A stretch of 64,000 nucleotides of DNA from Proteles cristata cristata (Eukaryota; Chordata; Mammalia; Carnivora; Hyaenidae). The notes beneath the pieces are model-generated. The model saw only the letters and a list, made by a program, of their open reading frames with translations. It did no database searches and had not been told where the DNA came from. The DNA is taken from positions 591,323-655,322 of the forward strand of contig JAESUZ010003090.1 of assembly GCA_017311185.1 (NCBI GenBank). Reading direction: 5' to 3'. Both the position numbers and the translations under genes were made by a program. How positions within the stretch are numbered: the stretch's first letter is position 1; each line of letters begins with the position of its first letter. This document shows, piece after piece, positions 1 to 12,000 of this stretch.

Positions 1-321
1 AGGGGGTGGCATGGAGGGGAGGTATAGCACACTTCCTGTTGGTGTAAGCTGAAGATCCCAAAAGTTGTTTTCTAATTTGAACAGTTGAACATTTTCATCT
101 TGGCTTGTGTTTCTTTGTAAATACAATTCCCTCACAAACCTAGATTTCTGATATTTTTGCTTCCATTTGATTCCATGTGCTAATAATCATACTCCAAATC
201 TTTTCTCAGTCATAATTCTCAAGATATATTTCCTTGTTTTCTCAGCTCCATCCTACTCTTTCTCTAATTTAATGGTGCCTACACTGTGTTCATTTGAAAC
301 TACAGGTGGAAGGGCCACATC

Positions 322-356
322 CTTTTTTTTTTTTAAATATTTTTATTTATTTCTAG

Positions 357-389
<33 letters not shown>

Positions 390-558
390 CGTGAGCAGGG
401 GAGGGTCAGAGAGAGAGGGAGTCACAGACTGAAACAGGCTCCAGGCTCTGAGCTGGCAGTCAGCACAGAGCCCGACGCGGGGCTCGAACCCACGAACCGC
501 GAAATCATGACCTAAGCGAAAGTTGGACGCTTAACCGACTAAGCCACCCAGGTGCCCC
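322..558 (-). mobile_element. CAN-SINE (tRNA-Lys), young copy
   Basis: Reverse-oriented felid-type SINE: head (complement of GGGCACCTGGGTGGCTTAGTCGG) at 558, CT-rich region and A-rich tail toward 322. Flanked by the direct repeat GGAAGGGCCACATC at 308-321 and 559-572, a perfect 14-base target-site duplication. Internal RNA polymerase III B-box remnant GGTTCGTGGGTTCGAGCC-like is present on the minus strand. Confidence 0.95.
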
Positions 559-1016
559 GGAAGGGCCACATCTTTATGTGACCTTTGCCATAGGCTGAGT
601 TGATCTGAGTTCAACTGAAAAATTTTATTGGTTCTTTTCCTCTGAAATCTATTTTTATCTTTACTGTTTGGAGTTTAGAAACAGACTTTCTAACCTTCAA
701 TCTAAAAATCTATATTCTTTTTCTACTTCCAAATAGCCAATTCCTGACAGCATTTTTTTTTATAATACCTTGCCAAAGGCAGCCAATAAAGGTTCACATA
801 CTTCAGTACTTGGACTTATTCCGACCACTTCTTCTAGGGCTATAGGCTACCCATGAACTGCCTTTCAAGTTATCATAGGTAATCCCTAGCCAAGTATTTC
901 TGTTTTATTCACTACAAGGGTCACTGATTCTGATATTAGTTTTCTTGGTTTTTGCTACTTGACTGCTAAACCAGTGCCTCATATTTTGAAAACCTACTAT
1001 TGAAGTACCCCATTTC

Positions 1017-1288
1017 TTTTTTTCTTAAATAGTTTATTGTCAGGTTGGTTTCCATATAACACTTAGTGCTCATCCCAACAAGTGCCCTCCTCCATGCCCA
1101 TCACCCCCTTTCCCCCTCCCTTGCCCCCATCAGCCCTCAGTTTGTTCTCAGCATTCAAGAGTCTCTTATGGTTTGCCTCCCTCCCTCTCCCCAACTGTTT
1201 TCCCCCTTCTCCTCCCCCATGGTCCTCCATTAAGTTCCTCCTAATCCACTTATATGTGCAAACCCTATTTGAAGCACCTATATGAAGC
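1017..1288 (-). mobile_element. 5'-truncated L1 3' end
   Basis: Reverse-oriented carnivore L1 3' UTR: TTTATTGTCAGGTTGGTTTCCATATAAC, then the GTGCTCATCC...AAGTGCCCTCCTCCATGCCCA block and the pyrimidine-rich stretch, as in the other L1 ends of this window. Possible target duplication CCATTTCT on both sides. The frames read here on both strands are not genes. Confidence 0.85.
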
Positions 1289-1314
1289 ATCCCATTTCTG
1301 GTTCAAATCCATGC

Positions 1315-1560
1315 ACTAGTCAGAGTAGGATAACTGCTAGAACAAATATTACCAAATTTCAGTGGCTTAATACACTAAAATTTAATTTCTTGCTTATGTC
1401 ACAATTGAATTCTGTGAGTGCCCATTGAAAGATCCAGCTTCCATCTAGTGGTCCTGAGATCTTCTTAGACCTCAGGTCTCCAACTAAATCCTCTGAATAT
1501 GGTAGGCAGAGGGGGAATAAAGGCAATGTGAAATATTGGGCAGGAGAATCTGTTTTTAGG
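1315..1560. repeat. Ancient interspersed repeat relic (unassigned)
   Basis: Contains ACCAAATTTCAGTGGCTTAATACA, a phrase that recurs in related form at 31360 (CCAAGTCTTAGTGGCTTATAACA). Both look like degenerate copies of one old repeat family. I cannot name it with certainty. Confidence 0.35.
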
Positions 1561-1696
1561 AAATTATATCTGGAAGGTCTACTTTCCCTTACATCTGGCT
1601 GCAAGAAAAAAAAAAGTAGTCTAGTTGTGAAAATCACATTTGCAAAAATTCAGCAGTCTCTAGCACAGCAAAATGTGTTCATTTAAAAAATTAAAA

Positions 1697-2250
1697 GTGT
1701 AGAGGTTCCTAAAAAAATTAACAATGGAACTCCCCTATGACCTAGCAATAGCACTGCTAGGAATTTACCCAAGGGATACAGGAGTACTGATGCATAGGGG
1801 CACGTGTACCCCAATGTTCATAGAAGCACTTTCAACAATAGCCAAATCATGGAAAGAGCCTAAATGTCCCTCAACTGATGAATGGATCAAGAAGATGTGG
1901 TTCATCTACAGAATGGAATACTACATGGCAATGAGGGTGTTATGCTGAGTGAAATAAGTCAGGCAGAGAAAGATAGATACCATATGTTTTCACTCATATG
2001 TGGAACAGGAAAAACTTAACAGAAGACCATGGGGGAGGGGAAGGGGAAAAATAGTTAAGGAGAGAGAGGGAAGCAAACCATAAGAGACTCTTAAACACTG
2101 AGAAGAAACTGAGGGTTGATGGAGATGGGGAAGAGGGGAAAAGGAGTGATGGGTATGGAGGAGAGCACTTATTGGGATGAGCACTGGGTGTTATATGGAA
2201 ACCAACTTGACAATAGACTATAAAAGAAAAAAATTAAAATTTAAAAGAAA
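1697..2250 (+). mobile_element. 5'-truncated L1: ORF2 C-terminus and 3' UTR
   Basis: Forward L1 fragment. Encodes the ORF2 C-terminal phrase [19 protein letters not shown] and CTPMFIEALSTIAKSW, then [13 protein letters not shown], followed by the 3' UTR (GGGGGAGGGGAAGGGG, AAACCATAAGAGACTC) and the end CAACTTGACAATAGACTAT. Old enough to have substitutions in the coding part. Not a host gene. Confidence 0.9.
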
Positions 2251-2261
2251 CACACACACAA

Positions 2262-2412
2262 AACAGACTCTTAAATACAGAGGACAAACTAGTGGTGGCC
2301 AAAGGGCAGGGGGATGGGTGAAATAGATAAAGGGGATTAAGAGTAACTATTTTGATGAGCATTGAGAAATTTATGAAATTGTTGAATCATTGTATTGTAC
2401 ACCTGAAAAAGA
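2262..2412 (+). mobile_element. Older L1 3' end fragment
   Basis: GGACAAACTAGTGGTGGCCAAAGGGC, GGGGATTAAGAGTA and TTGTTGAATCATTGTATTGTACACCTGAAA are typical of older carnivore/mammal L1 3' UTRs. It directly abuts the younger L1 end upstream, which suggests an insertion into or next to the older copy. Confidence 0.6.
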
Positions 2413-2931
2413 AATCATAAGCCGGGAAGGTGTAGGAAACTAGGATCAGGAATGAGGAAGTGGAGAGAGAAAGGAACCGATTCAGCCCTAAGAGGTAACC
2501 CATAGTATAGTGACCCAAGGGGTGGAGACTCGGCTTGGTTCTGGGAGGCACTAATATCCAAGGGGGTCTAACTCAGGATGGGGGCAAGGCTGTGGCTTAG
2601 CTCCATAAAATGAGGAGGCATTTGGCTACTGCAAAAGGTTTGGAAAGGTGCTTTTATTTTCAAACTCAGGTATGTGACACTCTGTAGTTTAATGCTAGCA
2701 CACCTGTGTGAGTTTAACAACATTAGGAACTGACAGCCAGTGATACACAAATCCAGCATCTCCCTCTCCATTTACTCTTCCAGGCTGTATACAGGATATT
2801 GTGGTAGCCCTTTTAGGAAGTGATTACCAACCATGACACAAACAGCACATCACTCTGAAACTCAAGGTAGGCACCCAGAATCCTAGGGCTAAGCAGAAAT
2901 ATCAGACTTCAGAGACATTTTGAGGGGAACT

Positions 2932-2937
2932 TTTATT
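2932..2937 (-). terminator. Candidate polyadenylation signal AATAAA
   Basis: Minus-strand AATAAA in a TAAAATAAAAGTT context, 2.8 kb past the IRAG1 stop. A second one lies at 2653-2658. Either could end the transcript; AATAAA alone is weak evidence. Confidence 0.3.
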
Positions 2938-3884
2938 TTAGATCAATATCACCACTGGAAATACAGGGCCATTTCTCTCTATTTCACTGCTGCTTTGGAA
3001 ACATTCCAACTGTTTCAGATCAGTCTGCTTTTCAGGAAAGAAAGGCCAGTGAGTACTTTTTCAGGAATGCCCTTGGAAATATGGTTACTCTTACAGTTCT
3101 TCTTTTCTTCAACCTCTCTTACTCATAAAGCACTTTGGATGAGAGCCTGTGTCTGGAAGTACTCTTGCAGGCTTTTCTATGGAGCAGCTGGAGGTTCAGG
3201 AGCTCCCTGTAGCTGTTCTCCTGGCTTTTGTTTTAATTGGTAGCAAAGGTTGGAACCCTGTGGCCAAGTGGACAATGGGCCAGCTCAGCCTGGTCCTCCT
3301 TTAAGGGAGGCTAAGACTGGACATTGCCATCATAGAGTCCTGCCCCACAGCTACTGTCTCTGGAGCTCCATTTGCATCATGTCTGTGGCTCTGAGGGCCT
3401 AAAAGATTTTTCAGTGTGTCCAGTCCCCCTGGAATAGACAGGGAAAACCATCCAACCAAACCCCCAAGTCCCTTTGCCTTGATCTGCACCTCTTTACCTT
3501 AATGGCACATTCTTGGTCAACCCTAGCTTGGGCTTCATTCACAGTGGTTTTCTAGTCACTGTAATGGATGCCTTTCCCCTCCCTCCCCAACCCCCGAGCC
3601 AACAACATACTGTTTTTATAGTAGGGCTGATCTATGTGGGTCTTTCTGAAAGGAGTGGTTGCATCAAGTGCAGTCCTTGAGCATGGAAATTGTGTTGCTA
3701 ATTAGGTCTCATTTCTGTTCTCTCACAGAGTAGACTGAAAAATACTAGAATAAATTGGAGCTAATAAAGATGTTATTTTTCTCACTGAGATAGTGGCAGT
3801 GATCGTGCTGGAACTGGGAGGTATACATAATGTCAGCTGTCCCCAGGCTGCTTTCTACCACCTTGAATGCTCACTTGTTCTTTT

Positions 3885-4290
3885 GATCAACATTTAATAT
3901 ACCCTCCCATGCATCAGCAACCATACTAGGTACTTACCCCAGAGAATGGGTAAGATATGGTTCTTGTCTTTGAGGAAAAATAGGGAGACAGACAGTTAAA
4001 TAAGTTATTGTGACATACTGTCATAACAGTAAATAATGATGTTTAAAAAGTGTCAGCACAGAGGAGGGTGTGACCTATGTGGTGTATGGTAGGGAGTTGG
4101 AGGAAAGTCATCAAAGCTTGTACATCAGGGATAACTTTTGCACTTGGTCCTGAAGGGTAACCAGCAGAAAAGAGGAGAATGGCAGAAGAAAAACAAGTGA
4201 GTTGAGGAACAGAACTATGAGAACAGGAAATAGTTTGGAGTGGTTGGAGAGCTTGGGGATGTGGGACTAAAACATAATGCATGCAGTTAG
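3885..4290. repeat. Ancient dispersed repeat relic
   Basis: Reads like the family at 12845-14245: ACCATACTAGGTACTT, GAGACAGACAGTTAAATAAG, and GAGAATGGCAGAAG phrases in the same order. Highly diverged. Family name not certain; probably an ancient LINE-type repeat. Confidence 0.4.
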
Positions 4291-4324
4291 AGACCATTGG
4301 AAAAGACAATTTTGTACAGGGGCC

Positions 4325-4465
4325 AGTCTGCCTAGATATGAGTTTCAGGACCATAATTTACTAACCAGATGTCCTTGGCAAGTTAGTTGTGTTTTTTTGT
4401 GCTTCAGTTTCTTTATCTGAAAATTGGGGAGGGTGGTACCCGCCTCATGGTTTTTTCTTTACTTT

Positions 4466-4497
<32 letters not shown>

Positions 4498-4590
4498 TTT
4501 TTTTTTTTTTGAGGATTAAATGAATTAATACCTGTATAATACATAGAACAGTGTATGGCTCATAATAAGTTCTATATGAGTGTTAGCAAC
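4325..4590 (+). repeat. MIR relic with inserted CTTT microsatellite
   Basis: CAGTTTCTTTATCTGAAAATTGGGG, GAGGATTAAATGAATTAAT and the AGTGTATGGCTCATAATAAG end match the MIR layout. A (CTTT)n tract followed by poly-T at about 4463-4510 sits inside it. Confidence 0.6.
4463..4510. repeat. (CTTT)n microsatellite
   Basis: Uninterrupted CTTT units followed by a T run; likely length-variable. Confidence 0.9.
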
Positions 4591-5772
4591 AAAACAGACA
4601 TCAACAACAAAACAAAAACAGCAGAACAGCCACAATAAAACTCACAAGAAACCAACACCCCTCAAAACTGATAAGGGATGAATGAAGGCAGTGGCTGGAA
4701 AGAAGTCAACTTGGAAATGGGATGTACTCCTTTCAGTTTTATGCTAAATAATTGGAATGCTCTGAAATGTGTACTTGGGTCGGAGATCCCATTTGAACTG
4801 AAGCACTAAGGTACAATTGCACATGTGCTTGCTGGCACACAGGAGCTGAAATCACACCTGAGAGGTGGGTTCCCAATGGGAGAGGACAAATAGGGAATAG
4901 ATTATTGTACAACAGCTTAGAATTAGCACTTGAAATGGAGACCAGCAAGTTCACTGTTGCAGCCATGAGTTTTCAGTGTTTTTCAAACATCTTAAATCAA
5001 TGTGGAGAGCTCATTGAACAGGTGCCTGGTGACTGCCCCACACCTAGTGAAAATCTGTGGGTTGCTTTGTCCAGAACACACACCTAGAACACACGTTTGG
5101 AAGGTTGTTGGCTTCATGCACATGCATGCTGTGTGTATGTGTGTATTGTGTGTGCATACAGATGCATATATATTAACTCACATCTTCCCATTTCATTTCA
5201 AGCACTGATCTAAATTCAGCCTAAATATTCTTTTCTGAAAAACATTCCCTACTTGTGTAAAGAGAAACTCTAGTTCCAAAGAGGAGGCAAAGAGGCTGAA
5301 GGAGAGTCAGTGAGAATGCAAAGGGAAATGGGATGATATTCATGTTGACTCCACATTCTAGGTCTGATCCTCAGGGTCAGAGTTAGCCTTTGGGCACAAT
5401 TCTTTTTGATTTCTGATGACAGAGAGGAAAAAGGGGAGGGAGAGTGAACTTCTTACTGTTTCCTGCAGTGAAGGTGTTTTATTTCCCCCAGCCATCTGAG
5501 GTAGGGGCAGATGACTTTCCTTTCTGTTAGAGTTCCTTGGTGAAGGTGACTTCATCCACCAGAAGTGTTCCCAGGGCAGTTTTGTTGATCCTCCAAGAAC
5601 ATCAGTTACTGTGTATGGATAGCTCCCACATGGATGCTGAGTGTGAAAGAACCCTGGGCTTGTTTCCTGATAGGCTGGTGCCAGCATGCCCACACTGGCC
5701 TGAAACACTATGCTTGGGGAAAGGGCAGTCAGCTGTGTGCTGGAGCAGGGCACTGACTTGGTGTCAGGTTTC

Positions 5773-6016
5773 CTACTGCTCTGCAGGTTGCTCATGCTGG
5801 AGTCCTGAGCTCCACCACGAGTCCCTCTGGGCTGCGGAGCAAGTGGATCTCCCATGGGGCCCATCAGCCTGCTCCACACAAGAGTTATAGGAACTGTAGA
5901 GCCCCAGCACAACAGTCAAGACCAGCATCACTGTGGCCATCATCCAGATGACTTGCCAGTGCTGACACAGTTTGGGATACATGACTTGTAAGAAATGAAC
6001 CAATTCTTCAAGTTTG
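5773..6016 (-). CDS. IRAG1: IRAG1 last coding exon, C-terminal membrane anchor
   Basis: Acceptor TTTCATTTGACAG; the exon completes a Ser codon, encodes 80 residues and the stop codon. It opens with [20 protein letters not shown], then a hydrophobic segment of about 19 residues ([19 protein letters not shown], residues 721-739), then a hydrophilic tail of 40 residues (SSYNSCVEQ to LQHEQPAEQ). One membrane helix near the C-terminus and no signal peptide fits an ER/SR membrane protein with its bulk in the cytosol. The tail is nearly identical to human IRAG1 as remembered. Other open frames across it (5358-5912 minus, 5537-5890 plus) are shadows. Confidence 0.95.
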
Positions 6017-9000
6017 CTGTCAAATGAAAAAATAGGAGAATGGCTTAGTATATTGGGCATATTAAAAATTTTCCCCAGGTGATTTTGATGCCATAGCCTT
6101 GACATTGGGAACTCCTGGACTAGAATACTCCATTTACTTGTTTGGCCATACATACATACATACATACATACCCTGATCTATTCATGGGATGGTCATTAAT
6201 GTATGAATTCTCCCAACCCCCGGGATACAAGGTTAGCTGACCTACACTCCCATGCATGCAGATGGGACCAGCATCTTTTCTGTGCTTAGCGGTATTTAGA
6301 GATCAGCTCCAAGTTTTACTCTGTCCCCTGCCTCCATGATCCAATGCATATTTTGTTCCACATTTGGCTGTGTTCAGAGTAGAAGAACTGTGCTAAACCC
6401 TTAGAGAACCCTCCATGTTCAATGATGAATGACAAGAAACCAGATCAACCTCAAGAGCTCACTTCAAACCATCCCAAGGGCAACCAGAGGACTAGTAGCC
6501 TCCAGCAACCTCTCAGTGGTTTATTCCAGATGTTTTCTCAACATCATTCATCTTCATTCTCTAATTTCCCTTCTTCCTCTTTTTGTCCTTTCTCTACTCT
6601 CTCTTTTTGCTCTTTCCTCCTTTCATCTGTTTCCCTCTCCATTTTTTTGGCTGCTTCACTCCCCTTTTCCTTCTTGCTCTCTTCCCAACTGCCTTTCAAC
6701 TTTCCCTCTCTTTGTGGCCTAGTGAAAAGACATTTGACCATATGGCCTGCTTCACAGAATCTATTCTTCAAGCTCTCTAGAGAAATCCTGCACACATTCG
6801 TTAGGCTAGAATTGTTTTCCTATTTCCAATCCCTGATCTATTTTTTATAATAATATAAAAAATAAGGTTACTGAGGATCACCAAATGGAGAAGGTGAGAA
6901 AAGTGACAAAAGGCTTTCTGAAGATCTCCAGGCTCACATAGATACTGAAATATGTGGGCCATTTGCTGAGAAGTAGACAGATCTAATATAGTTTGTAGTA
7001 AAAATATGCCTTATGACCCATGGAAAAACTCAACAAATACCTTCCTTGGAAAGAGATCAGAGGCTCAGAGTGCCTGCCTTGGATGCTAAGGTACTGATTG
7101 GTTTATCTTCCATGTGGAAACCATTCAATGATTGTTTTAGGAAGAGTTAAGCAAAGCAAAACAGTGAGCACATTAGCCGAGGTGAAATTCATTGTCCATT
7201 TTTACAACTGTTGAGAAGGAATAGCTTAGAAATGGAAGATTTTTTCTTTCAGCCCTGTTTAGATTCCTTAGCTTCTACATAGATATCATTGGTCCTTCTT
7301 TTGGGCTGTATTTCCATGCTCCAAAACAAGTTGCTAGGGTTGGGAGAATCCCACTGTAACCCTACTCTTAAGTGGGACTGCAGAGGAGGAGGTCAGGATC
7401 TAGCTTTGTGGCCTTTTGCTGGTCCCCCATTTCTAGCTTATAAAAGAACAAGAAATAGAATTAGGTTAGAAATAGAATCTCTATGTAAATCAATTTTGTT
7501 TTTTAATTTTTGATCTCCCATAGGGAGGAGTGAAGTGGCTTCCCCTTCACCTGGGCCTTGGGAGAGAGGCTTCAGAGACACTGCTGGAGAGCTCAGTATG
7601 TGGAAGTTTGGAGGACACAGTGGACTGGTGTGTGCCTTACACATGAGCAATTGGAAAAGCAAGAATCTTGGTGGTGTGCTTGATGGCATCAGAATAGTGA
7701 GCCATGATAGGGAAAGTTGTCCTACCCATAGTGGGCCAATGTTTCACCTGGACTTAATGTAGTCAGGAGGAGGAGAGCTGGCTTGGGGCATCACAGATCC
7801 TGCCCAGAAATGCTACATTGAAGCTGAATAGTGAAGGTATACTTCTAGCTGTCCAAGGACTGAGAGGGATTTTAAGTGGCCAGCTAAAAGACATGCATTC
7901 AACCTCATAAAGGGACTAGCAGCTGAGTGGACCTTGGCCATGGTGTGAATGTGTGTGTATGCTGGGAGGTGGGAGGAATGATTTTCTCTAAAGATTCCAT
8001 AGAGCAATACACTAATCAAAGTTACCAAGTCAGCTTTAAACCCCTGCCAGTCCCTGGTGCCCTCTCACAATACCATTCAAATAATACCCTTCTTACCCCT
8101 TCATCTCAATTCTTTCCCAGCATTGGTCCTAGAGAGTCAGATGCTGCATTTGGCGAAGCTTGGGCAGGGGGGAGGATAGAAGTGCAGGTGGGAAAGAGAG
8201 AACGAAGCCATGCTCCCCCTGCCTGCTATATAGGCTCCCTTCTTGAAGCAGACAAGCTGGGGGAAAAAAGTAGTTTGAACTTTATAAGTTCAGGCTTTTG
8301 ACTATTTTAGGGAACTGGCCATTTTAATTAATGAACTGAGATTATTACTGGGGCTTAAACTTGACCAGAGGAGTTTTGCTTTCTGAAAGTCACTAGAAAA
8401 GTAAAGAAATCTGCCTAACATGACCTTAACCCCATAAATCAGATTTGAGTAGGCAGAAGAGGCTAAAGTTTTCTATTGCACTTTGTCTTTCTTGTTTAAT
8501 GTATTTTATAAATTTCAGAAGACTGTATTCTCTATTTTAATATGGTTAAGATATTGGGTTGATTCACCCAAAGTTCATTTAAGCTGATACTCCAGAAAAA
8601 AATGTTTATAACAGATTGCATTATTATACAATTAATCCTTGAATAACCCAAGTTTGAACCGTATGGGTCCACCTTTATGCACCTTAAAACACTTTAACGT
8701 TTTAAAGGTCAACAGTATACTATTAGTAGTAAGTTTTTGAGGAGTCAAATGTTGTACTTGAGTTTTTTGCTGTGTGGAGAATGGATACCCCAAACCCCCA
8801 CATTGTTCAAGGGTCAACTGTATATTTTTATAACAGAGTAGAAATTCAGACAAAAAAGATTCTAGTTTTAGATGTGGAATCTCTTAAATAAGGAGTTCAC
8901 TGCTAGTGTTAGCCCAGTGTTTTTAAAATGCACTAAGTAAAGTAAGATGTGGAATTTTTAAACCTTGCTTATTAATGCAATGCCAAACTTTAAACCTTGC

Positions 9001-12000
9001 TTATCAATGCAATGCCAAAATCTCATGGGGAAAAATCATGTTTGAGTGCAGGTGCCTGTAGGCAACTATGTGTCTACAGGACTCAGGAATGATTGCCTGG
9101 TATTGAAGACAGTAGGCTCTCAAGGCCAGTCTCCTTTGGTGACAGGTGAGGAAGGAGCTCTATAACTGAGTAGGCAGCTCAGATGCTAGCAGTGTTAGTT
9201 GTTACAGAAAAGATGATGCCACACCACTGGGCCTGAAAAGGAGAAGCTATACCCTTATGATGAAGGATGAGGACCCTTTTGAGGGCTGTGCTGATGTCTG
9301 GTATCCATCACCTAAGATACAGATATGTTCTCAAGATCCAAAGTAAATCCAAGAGGGATAAAAGGTTAGGAGAGAGAACAAGACCTCTCAGAATTGGCAG
9401 GACCACGAGGATACTTTTGGATGATGGATGTAAAAGGCAGACATTGTTATGTGCTGCTGACCAGGAGCTGGACAGGGAGGGACTCAGATCCAGCCTTACT
9501 TCCCCTGCAGTTTCACTGCTACTAATCGCCTGAGATCAAATTAGCTAGATAAGGATTCCAGTCCTGTGCTTTGTAAACCAAACTGTTTATATTCCATGTA
9601 CTCTATTTAATTCTCTTTTGTTCTTTCTCGATACGTGGAAGTGTTAGAAGTTCTAGCCTGTCTTAGCTATATTCAAAGAAGCCAAAGAAAGAGCTTTTGT
9701 CCAGGCCTGGGCTTGACTGCATTAAAGGGGAGGAAGGCCATGTAGTGACCTCTAAAAAATAAGAGCAGAGGACCCCCAAGAGGGAGAGAAGATGTAAGGA
9801 GACTAGAATCTAGTTACTTGGAGTAGGGACAGTACTTTCACTGTCAAAACTTGGGAGTTCTTTCATTAGGGGAGATGGTGCATCCTACCATAGGTTTGTT
9901 TTCAACAGTGAAGCATTTTCTTCAGCTCTCCTAGACTGCTCCTCCCTTGAATACTAGGGTTGACTCACACAGGCTGAGACCTCTCACTCTGGCTAAATCT
10001 TCTACCAACTGGGCTCTGTTGACTGTTCCCATGTGCTTTAAAGTGTATCTATCTCACTTCTAATCTAATAATTTTATTACCTTATTCACTGCATGCATGT
10101 GATTTCAAACTAGCCAAGTAATGAGGCACAAACACATACCCTGTTTCATGTTTAGCAGCTGAATAGATAATTAATCATTTTGGCTGGAGCCACCCTGAAC
10201 TCCAAGATAGACCGGGGAGTCTAAAAACAAAGATTTTGGTGAAGTGTTCCAAGTTTTCTGTAACCACATTTCTAAAAATCAAAATCGAACATAAATAGAA
10301 ACAATAAGGCAGAATGTATGAAATTGGGGCTATGATTAAAATACAGGACACTTACAAGGGCACAGGTAGGACAAGATGCAGGATCTATACTATATTTGTT
10401 AAATGTTTTCCCCTGATTTAGGGAAACAGACACTTGAAGTATAAAGTATATTAAAAAAGAAAGCCCATGTATTTCCAATCCAAGTGGAATCTGCTGGAGA
10501 CTCCCCTTTGTCAGTGAGTTGAGTTTGTCTCCTGCCCCTATGTGTTCTCTCTGCCCCTGTTCCTGTAAGAAACCACCTGTAAGGCTTCAGGACAGCTCCC
10601 TTGACCTAGGCTCTTTCATGGGGATATCTGGGAAATGTGCTAACAGTGGCTGGGCAAGAAGGGACTCCAGTCAGTTTCTTAGTTCCTAAGCTCTTGATTG
10701 TTTTTGGCCTCACTCTTGACCACCTCTGACCCTCTCAACTCTTGCAAACATTTATTTTTTAACTATTTTGTATCCTTCCTCTGCTTCTTTCCCCAAAAAG
10801 TGCCCTTCTTGGTTTCTATTGGCTGCTCATTTGGGCACCAAGACCCACTGTTGCCCTCTAGGGATGCTGTGCAGTTAAACAAATTGTGACCCATTTCAGC
10901 AATGGTAAGGACTCCAACCTGCTTCTTTGGTTCTGTTCCTCTTCCTCAGTTTCTTCTGCCTCTTCAGCTTCCTCAAGACTCTCACCTTTCTGTACTTCTT
11001 CCTCTTCTTTCAGGTCTTGAAGCTCTTTGGTCTTTTTTAGACCTTCTTGGTATCTGCAGGGCAAAAAGGAACAATTGAGTCTGGAAAGGCGAGGCATCCA
11101 TTCCTGAGTTCCTAGAGGTGGGAACTTGAACACCTCCAATCATTATACACTTCCTGTAGTTCTACACAACAGGAAAAAGGTGGGAAGCTCCACTGAATCC
11201 CAAGGTGGCTCATGTCAGTGCAATTTCCCCTCACTCCTCAGTCATCCTTCCTGTTTATATGTGAATATGTGGCAAAACTGACAGGGGAAAAATGTAGGTG
11301 CAGAGTCTCCTGACTGGTTTTTTATCCTACAAAATGTTCAGCAGGGAAACAGTGCATTTACTTTCTGTGTAACCTGGGTGTTTCAGCTTTTCACTTATAA
11401 AATGAAAAGGGTGGACCCCATTTCATGGGTACGGGAATGTTTTGAGGAAGTGCCAGGCATATAGCTTGACCTAGGGAAGGTGACAGTCATAACAATGGCT
11501 TATTGGGAAGTTTTATGGAAGTGATAAGCACATACTAGGCCCAGGGAGGTACTCAGTAAGTGTTTACAAAGTCAAAGGAGGTGTTTACCCCCATGCATGC
11601 TTAATATAGAGGATAGATGTGGGTAAAACGATGACTTCCCAAGAGACATCCTTCTGATGTCCTTATCCTAGGATCAGTATTACCTTGAACATATGCTTTT
11701 TGCTTGTTGTACAGCTGAATGTTTAAGGCAAGCATGGTTTGGCTAGGGAAACCCCACCACATTGTATATGACTGCCATATGCAAGCCCACAATCTCCATG
11801 TCAGTGGAAAGTTATGTCTTTCTCAGGAGCTGTGGGAAAAGGAAAATCCCAGGATGCTATGCCAGAATTATGTCAGAGATCATTCTCTACCTGGCTGGGC
11901 TTGGCCTGCTTTATTACTCTGTCCCCTCAGTGACTGACAATGGGCCAAAGTGTTATTGTAGCTCAATAGGGGACAGTTGGAAGTTGAGGGGACTCCAGAT

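Larger units (their letters stand above)
2904..5772 (-). other. IRAG1: Probable IRAG1 3' UTR (end uncertain)
   Basis: Sequence directly after the stop codon. Minus-strand AATAAA signals occur at 2932-2937 and 2653-2658, which would give a 3' UTR of about 2.9 or 3.1 kb; this agrees with a long UTR for this gene, but no transcript evidence is available. The stretch includes a MIR relic with a CTTT microsatellite and a relic of an ancient repeat. The exact cleavage site is not known. Confidence 0.35.
6017..10918 (-). other. IRAG1 intron before the last exon
   Basis: 4.9 kb without coding signal. It holds a CATA microsatellite and one Tigger-like MITE (8629-8820). The pyrimidine-rich open frames at 6422-6850 are low-complexity and overlap one another; I see no exon here. 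The rest is unassigned unique or ancient sequence. Confidence 0.7.

Noticed and set aside
1..2900. Neighbouring gene LYVE1 (next to IRAG1 in human) in the first 3 kb
   Set aside because: Expected nearby on the same strand, but I found no exon or signal-peptide frame; the stretch is SINE, L1 and unassigned sequence.
5358..5912. 184-codon minus-strand frame over the end of the gene
   Set aside because: Overlaps the last IRAG1 exon in another frame and continues into the 3' UTR; sequence is not protein-like.
6422..6850. 142-codon Ser/Phe/Leu-rich frame
   Set aside because: Low-complexity pyrimidine-rich sequence with overlapping frames; no splice or homology support.
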